A stretch of 37,301 bases of DNA from an uncultured Oscillospiraceae bacterium (GTDB taxonomy: Bacteria > Bacillota > Clostridia > Oscillospirales > Ruminococcaceae), in contig CAJFOJ010000012.1 in NCBI GenBank assembly GCA_904396495.1, positions 1-37,301 on the forward strand, written 5' to 3'. The first letter of the stretch is position 1; each line of letters starts with the position of its first letter. Below, one piece after another: positions 33,163-37,301 of this stretch. The notes beneath the pieces are model-generated. The model searched no databases and had not been told where the DNA came from. It was given only the letters and a program-made list of their open reading frames with translations. Both the position numbers and the translations under genes were made by a program.

Positions 33163-34158
33163 TTACTGCATTAAAACGACGTTTTCCCCGTTGAGGATTT
33201 CATCAGGGACGGTAACGCCAATGGCAGCCGCAGTGGTCTCGTTGATATAGGTGCTTAGATCGTCCTCAAACACCTTGACCGGAATGTCGGCGGGGCTTGT
33301 GCCGTTAAGGATCGCGTCCACCATGTTGGCTGTCTCATGGCCCAGTTCGGTGTAGTCGATGCCGATGGTGGCAAAGCCGCCGTCGGAAACCATCGAATCG
33401 GCGCCGGTGTACACCGGAACTTTGGCTTCTTTGGTCACTTCGGAAACCGCTGCCATAGCGCTGGCAATGGTGTTGTCGTTAGGAGCAAAGATGGCGTCAA
33501 CCTGTTCGGCCAGCACCTGTGCGGCCTGCTGAACCTCAGAGGTGTTAGTGGCAACGCCTTCTACGATAGTCAGGCCATGCTCTTCTGCATAGGCTTTTGC
33601 CTTTTGGAGATTGGACTCAGAATTCGCCTCGCCGGTGTTGTAGAGAAAGCCCAGTGTTTTGATGTCGGGAGTTAATTGAAGGGCCAAATCGAGGATTTTC
33701 CCCACCTGGACGGCGTCGGAAGTGCCGGTAATGTTTTTGTCAGGGTGTTCCATATCGGATACAAGGCCTGTTGCCACAGGGTCCGTGACGGCGGAAAAGA
33801 CCACAGGGATATCTTGGGCGGCTGACGCAGCAGCCTGGGCCGTGGGGGTGGCGATGGCGACAATGACGTCCACCTCATCGCCCTGGAAACCCTGGATGAT
33901 AGAGTTTAAGGTGCTCTGGTCACCCTGGGCACTCTGGTACTCGATGGAGCAGTTCTCTCCATTTTTATAGCCTAAGGTTTCCATCTGCTCGGTAAAGCTG
34001 TCCCGAATGGTGTCTAAAGACTTGTGTTCCATGATCTGGACAACGCCGATCTTCTTCATTTCCTCACCGCTTTGGGAAGAACCTCCGTTTTCCCCACAGG
34101 AAGCGAGCATGGTTGTGGCCAAAATCGATGCGGTCAAAACGCTTACAAACTTTTTCAT
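33163..34158 (-). CDS. trpX: ABC transporter substrate-binding lipoprotein (probable Trp importer)
   Basis: Surface lipoprotein that captures the substrate, 331 residues from MKKFVSVLTA. The lipobox TMLASC ends at Cys21. The mature part matches the ABC_sub_bind (PF04392) family, with KKIGVVQIMEHKSLDTIRDSF, DVIVAIATPTAQAAA, VFSAVTDPVATGLV and APNDNTIASAMAAV. The frame continues upstream, but the signal peptide fixes this start; AAAGGA lies about 12 bases before it. A T-box with a probable UGG specifier lies upstream, the arrangement known for tryptophan importers trpXYZ, so Trp is the best guess for the ligand. Confidence 0.9.
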   Translation of the reverse strand: MKKFVSVLTASILATTMLASCGENGGSSQSGEEMKKIGVVQIMEHKSLDTIRDSFTEQMETLGYKNGENCSIEYQSAQGDQSTLNSIIQGFQGDEVDVIVAIATPTAQAAASAAQDIPVVFSAVTDPVATGLVSDMEHPDKNITGTSDAVQVGKILDLALQLTPDIKTLGFLYNTGEANSESNLQKAKAYAEEHGLTIVEGVATNTSEVQQAAQVLAEQVDAIFAPNDNTIASAMAAVSEVTKEAKVPVYTGADSMVSDGGFATIGIDYTELGHETANMVDAILNGTSPADIPVKVFEDDLSTYINETTAAAIGVTVPDEILNGENVVLMQ

Positions 34159-34348
34159 AATAAAAATCGTTCCTTTCATAAAAGATTGGACCCCGCCGGG
34201 GTACAAACCGGGTTTATAAAACCGGCCCATTCACCGGTTCTCTTTCATTCATTGACAGTGGGAGGCCTCCCTATTTTCAGCCTCGCCATATTCCTGTAAA
34301 ACCAAAACGCATGTGCAAGCGGTTCATACAAATCCCCCTTACAAAAAC
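34159..34348 (-). other. Palindrome-rich spacer between Trp T-box and trpX
   Basis: About 190 bases follow the T-box terminator before trpX. They include ACCCCGCCGGGGT (near 34190-34202), overlapping CCGG-centred stems (near 34206-34239) and the perfect 12-base palindrome GGGAGGCCTCCC (34260-34271). No open frame with a ribosome binding site is present. The role of this leader stretch is unclear. Confidence 0.5.
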
Positions 34349-34624
34349 AAAAAAGCACCTGTCTCTCGGATCCAATGTCCAAGGACAAGCGCTCAATAAA
34401 GCTACCTGCGGTACCACCTTGTTTGACGTTGTCATAACGCCCTCTCAACGAATGCCAACACATCCTAAGCTCTGTAACGTGAGCCCCACGTCGCATGATA
34501 CTCGGCTTTACACCTTTCCCTGCGCCCTCAAGGGTCCATTTGTCCGATCCGCATTTCTGCCAGGTTTCCAGCGTCCCCAGCTCTCTGCAAGCGCGTCTTC
34601 GGTTTTATCTCCCTCTCAAAGGTT
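34349..34624 (-). ncRNA. T-box leader of the importer operon, probable tryptophan specifier
   Basis: The T-box sequence AAGGTGGTACCGC is at 34420-34408. It is followed by the competing terminator: GCGCTTGTC pairing with GACAGGTGC and a run of six U (34392-34349). In the upstream stem I region a UGG triplet (34538-34536) in the context ACAAAUGGACCC is the likely specifier, which would read tRNA-Trp. Uncharged tRNA-Trp should switch on the importer. Confidence 0.9.
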
Positions 34625-34630
34625 TTCTAT

Positions 34631-34659
34631 ACTTTACCACAAAAAAGTATCTCTGTCAA
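34631..34659 (-). promoter_or_regulatory. Promoter for the T-box importer operon
   Basis: Minus strand consensus TTGACA (34659-34654), 17 bases, TAAAGT (34636-34631). Confidence 0.82.
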
Positions 34660-34709
34660 GGGGTTTTTCAAATATTTTTCTAGGCAGGCGCAGGCCATAA
34701 ACGATGTTA

Positions 34710-34736
34710 GCAGGGGAGAGATTCCTCAGCCCCTGC
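34710..34736. other. GC-rich hairpin upstream of the importer promoter
   Basis: GCAGGGG and CCCCTGC pair around a 13-base loop that can itself pair partly. It follows the terminator of the S26 protein gene and may add to its transcription stop. No U-run. Confidence 0.45.
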
Positions 34737-34746
34737 CGGCGCCCGC

Positions 34747-34775
34747 AAACAAAAGGCTGGAATCATTCCGCCTTT
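34747..34775 (-). terminator. Terminator of the S26 protein gene
   Basis: Minus strand AAAGGC-GGAA and TTCC-A-GCCTTT pair around TGA with a bulge, then UUGUUU, 10 bases after the stop codon. Confidence 0.75.
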
Positions 34776-34785
34776 CTAAATATTT

Positions 34786-35808
34786 TTACTGTGATTCGCC
34801 GGAAGTGACAGAAATTTCCACTGTGCAGTCCCCCGCTTTGAGCTTAACACTCTGACCGGGTACAAGCGGCAACTCTGCCGCTTGCGAGCCGTCTACCAGC
34901 ATGGTGAGCTTCCCTGGGGTGCCAGTATTTTGTTTGGTGGAAGGAGCGACGGCATCTTTTGTGTTAATGGTCACACGCTCCAACGGCTGTTGTGCTTTTG
35001 CCGCCTCCTGCTTTTCCTGCTGAAGAGATCGAACTGTCAATGGTCGGTCTTTCAAGGGATTATAGTCGAGTTTTGCAAATTTTTCCTCGCTGTCCGCCTG
35101 TTGGACAAAGGGACCTGGCTCCCGTCTTTGGGCGAGAAAACTTTGGAGTTTTGTCCCGCTGTGTCCCATATACTGGGCGGTGACATCGACAAAATGCTCA
35201 TCCTTGTCGTCGGGCAAAGGGGCAAGAGCCGCGGCGAGCTTTTTTTCTTTTCTGCCGGCGATGACCGCAGCGGTGAGCAGAATGATTTCAAGGACTAAGA
35301 AAATACCACAGGGGATGAGAATCAGATAAACAAGCCCCTGAGAGGCCTCGATCAATTGCAGGAGGTTGCCCATATAGGGCAGGTTATAAGTGACCTTTCC
35401 TACCACCTGCTCTGGCAAAGCCCAGACCGAGGTTTTTTCGGCGTCGCCTTTGAGGCAGTACAAGAGTTCATCGTTGCCCTCGGAGGCCACCTCGATAACC
35501 CGTTTGACGGACAAAGGGCCGTTTTCCTCTGTTTGGAGCACCAGAACGTCCTGCACCCCATAAATTTCCCGGCCATCCGGATCAACGGGTTTAAAAAACA
35601 CGCCGCTTCCCCTTGTCATCTGCGGCTCCATCGACGAATCCTCCACAGCGGTAACCTTGTACCCAAAAAATCCCGGAATTTCTCCTTCGGCGCGATCCCG
35701 CCAAACCTTCCAGCTAAATGCGGCGAGGGCCGCGGTAACGACGAAAAAGAAAAGGAAAACGATCAGTCCGAAAGTTTTCAATCGGCGGGAAGCAGACTTT
35801 TGGGACAT
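34786..35808 (-). CDS. S26 signal peptidase-like protein with long C-terminal tail
   Basis: A 340-residue membrane protein of the S26 family. Residues about 11-33 form the first membrane segment; Ser59 lies in EDSSMEPQM and Lys102 in PLSVKRVIEV, a Ser-Lys dyad as in bacterial signal peptidase I. However, VVGKVTYNLPYMGNLLQLI and a second membrane segment (about 164-191) follow, a layout like SipW/archaeal-type S26B enzymes, which use Ser-His. The last 150 residues form a soluble tail with basic and Gln-rich stretches and a small beta-like end (GKLTMLVDGSQAAELPLVPGQSVKLKAGDC). GGAG precedes the ATG. No TasA-like substrate gene is adjacent on the left; the secreted protein gene at 36063 is divergent. 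Confidence 0.85.
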   Translation of the reverse strand: MSQKSASRRLKTFGLIVFLFFFVVTAALAAFSWKVWRDRAEGEIPGFFGYKVTAVEDSSMEPQMTRGSGVFFKPVDPDGREIYGVQDVLVLQTEENGPLSVKRVIEVASEGNDELLYCLKGDAEKTSVWALPEQVVGKVTYNLPYMGNLLQLIEASQGLVYLILIPCGIFLVLEIILLTAAVIAGRKEKKLAAALAPLPDDKDEHFVDVTAQYMGHSGTKLQSFLAQRREPGPFVQQADSEEKFAKLDYNPLKDRPLTVRSLQQEKQEAAKAQQPLERVTINTKDAVAPSTKQNTGTPGKLTMLVDGSQAAELPLVPGQSVKLKAGDCTVEISVTSGESQ

Positions 35809-35861
35809 AGCGGCGAGACTCCTTTAAGGTCAATTTGTCGGTTTTAGTAGATATCAATATT

Positions 35862-35890
35862 ATTATCGTATATCTTAAAGGAGTTGTCAA
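35862..35890 (-). promoter_or_regulatory. Promoter for the S26 protein gene
   Basis: Minus strand consensus TTGACA (35890-35885), 17 bases, GATAAT (35867-35862), leader about 45-50 bases. Confidence 0.78.
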
Positions 35891-36062
35891 TATGAAATAA
35901 TGGTAAAACGGCGGAGGGCTCTATCATATGTATTTCTCCCCATATACTTTCCTAACTTAGCGATAGCACAAAAATTTTAACAAATAATGAAACCAAAAAA
36001 GAGTTACCAGAGTTTTCCTATTAGAAGCTTATTTAATAAAAATTAGGTCTGGAGGGAAAGTG

Positions 36063-37301
36063 ATGAAAAAGATTTTGCGGGTTTCATTGTCAGTATTTTT
36101 GGTTGGCGTATTATTTTGCGCCGGTTTTGTTACGTCAGCGGCGGCGAAAACAACAAGTGGAAAAATTGACGGGGGATTTACCTGGACGCTGGATAACCAG
36201 ACAGGAGAACTGATTCTTTCAGGAAACGGCGATATCGAAGAAGACTCTTTCGAAGAATTTCAACAGAAAGTGCTAATTCCCAATAAAAATAATATTAAAA
36301 ACATAGTCATTGAAGAAAATATAAAATCAATATATGCAATGGATAAATACTTAAGTAATACTGCACTTCCTAATTTACAGACAGTGCTCCATAAAATTCC
36401 GAACGGATTTTCTTGGCAAATGGATTTTTTTACTTCTACAATGACGATCAGTGGAAATGGAAAATGTCCGGATTTAGTGCCGTACTCATGGAAGTGGTAT
36501 GAAAAATGGTATACTGGTTATTATGTTTACCAAACTCTCAAAATTGATGATGGTATTACGGAAATAAGTAATGATGTACAGGCTGCAAAACTATATATAG
36601 GAGCGGACTGTAAAAATATTACAAAATATTCTTATGCCTACGATTCTTATGAGGTAGCACCTTCTAATCCATTTTATGCTTCCTATAAAGACAATCTTTA
36701 TACCAAAGATTATACAAAGTTACTTCTGGTACCCGCAAAGACAGATCAACCAAGTTTTCATCCGAATCTGTCTATCATCGGAGATGAAGCTTTTCAATAT
36801 CTAGGCCATGATGATTATTACGTGGTTATTCCCTGGGGAGTTACTACGATAGAAGGCAATTTATTTAGAGGAGGAGGACCCGGTGGTGGCCCTGGCAGCG
36901 CAAGAATTGTACTTCCAGAAACCTTGAAGAGTTCTTCAATTGATATTGGAGGTGGTGATTCTTCAAGTCTCTCTTATTTTGTCCTTCCAAAAGGCAGTCC
37001 ACTTTTTGGCAACCTTACTAGCAGCAAAGTATCTTCTGAGTTTGCACTTCCCAAAGAAGAATATTACTCCATTTATGGGATTACCTCCAATTCCTTAAAA
37101 ACCTTCCAAAATGGAAAGACCTATTATTTCGACCAAAACTATAACATGGCAAAAGGCTGGAAGCAGGTGAATGGCACCTGGTACTACTTCAACGACTACG
37201 GTGCGGCAGTGGTGAAAATCTGGCTGAAAAGCGGTGGCAAGTGGTACTTTATGCAAGCGGATGGCACCATGGCGAAAAGCAGATGGATCAAGTGGTACAA
37301 C
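36063..37301 (+). CDS. Secreted protein with cell-wall-binding repeats, 3' end cut by window
   Basis: An open frame of 413 codons that runs off the right edge. The ATG has GGAGG 8 bases before it. Residues 1 to about 29 form a signal peptide (MKKILRVSLSVFLVGVLFCAG onward, ending SAAA). The body has repeats of beta-strand and turn text such as SGNGDIEE, TISGNGKCPDLVPYSW, LSIIGDEAFQYLG and ARIVLPETLKSSSIDIGGG, resembling BspA-like leucine-rich surface proteins, though I cannot place it firmly. The last 50 residues are choline-binding-type repeats (KGWKQVNGTWYYFNDYGAAV; GGKWYFMQADGTMAKSRW) like those of the GHL10 enzyme. The body is strongly AT-rich while the repeat part is GC-rich. No clear promoter is seen upstream. 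Confidence 0.85.
   Translation, partial: MKKILRVSLSVFLVGVLFCAGFVTSAAAKTTSGKIDGGFTWTLDNQTGELILSGNGDIEEDSFEEFQQKVLIPNKNNIKNIVIEENIKSIYAMDKYLSNTALPNLQTVLHKIPNGFSWQMDFFTSTMTISGNGKCPDLVPYSWKWYEKWYTGYYVYQTLKIDDGITEISNDVQAAKLYIGADCKNITKYSYAYDSYEVAPSNPFYASYKDNLYTKDYTKLLLVPAKTDQPSFHPNLSIIGDEAFQYLGHDDYYVVIPWGVTTIEGNLFRGGGPGGGPGSARIVLPETLKSSSIDIGGGDSSSLSYFVLPKGSPLFGNLTSSKVSSEFALPKEEYYSIYGITSNSLKTFQNGKTYYFDQNYNMAKGWKQVNGTWYYFNDYGAAVVKIWLKSGGKWYFMQADGTMAKSRWIKWYN

Noticed and set aside
34311-34700. 129-codon plus-strand open frame
   Set aside because: It is the complement of the Trp T-box leader and has no ribosome binding site.
35880-35905. GGAG followed by ATG AAA TAA on the plus strand
   Set aside because: Only two codons long; the apparent ribosome binding site is the complement of the S26 gene's promoter region.
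1-37301. CRISPR arrays, tRNA or rRNA genes, phage structural genes
   Set aside because: No regularly spaced direct repeats, no cloverleaf with TTCGANTC-type arm, and no phage genes were seen on reading both strands.

Overview
The window looks like chromosomal DNA from a Gram-positive member of the Clostridia, most likely Oscillospirales (Ruminococcaceae/Oscillospiraceae-like). This rests on Firmicutes-type gene order (rplS-lepB-rbgA-rnhB; ftsE-ftsX-M23 peptidase-ctpA; tig-clpP-clpX), strong AGGAGG ribosome binding sites, TTGACA/TATAAT promoters with 17-base spacers, two T-box leaders, meso-DAP dehydrogenase, and moderately GC-rich genes (roughly 50-55% by eye) with AT-rich intergenic DNA. The species cannot be named from the sequence alone. 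No rRNA, tRNA, CRISPR array, insertion sequence or prophage module was seen.

Layout. 1-6.2 kb, accessory: an orphan serine recombinase (-) divergent from a cytoplasmic GH36 alpha-galactosidase (+), a GNAT acetyltransferase (-), and a secreted GHL10-type glycoside hydrolase with six cell-wall-binding repeats (+). 6.2-9.5 kb: protein quality control operon tig-clpP-clpX (-). 9.7-13.5 kb: metallophosphoesterase (-), a 58-residue DUF1540 protein (+), threonine synthase (-), M19 dipeptidase (-). 13.7-17.8 kb: ribosome and secretion operon (-) of rplS, two tandem type I signal peptidases, rbgA, and an RNase HII-YraN fusion. 18-21.3 kb: DAP dehydrogenase (-), tyrS with a T-box (-), and divergent bioY (+) with a candidate BirA operator. 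21.4-27 kb: PucR-type regulator, ftsE, ftsX, M23 peptidase with coiled coil, and CtpA-type protease (all -). 27.3-29.2 kb: a BlaI-type repressor and a membrane M56 metalloprotease fused to an M23 domain (-). 29.4-31.3 kb: a glutaminase A-like (DUF4965) protein (-). 31.4-34.7 kb: a three-gene ABC importer under a T-box with a probable UGG (Trp) specifier (-). 34.8-35.9 kb: a third S26 signal peptidase-like protein (-). 36.06 kb to the right edge: the start of a secreted protein with AT-rich body and GC-rich cell-wall-binding repeats (+), cut by the window end.

How it fits together. Much of the window concerns the cell envelope: FtsEX with its M23 hydrolase, the BlaI/M56-M23 pair, the GHL10 glycan hydrolase, three signal peptidases, DAP synthesis, and two repeat-bearing surface proteins. 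Amino-acid supply is under tRNA sensing at two places (tyrS and the Trp importer). The least ordinary items are the BlaI-controlled M56-M23 fusion, the RNase HII-YraN fusion, a perfect 20-bp-arm hairpin before ctpA, a nested double inverted repeat between bioY and ctpA, the 34-bp dyad between the recombinase and alpha-galactosidase, and the composition-mosaic surface protein at the right edge. I did not find a clearly new multi-gene system.
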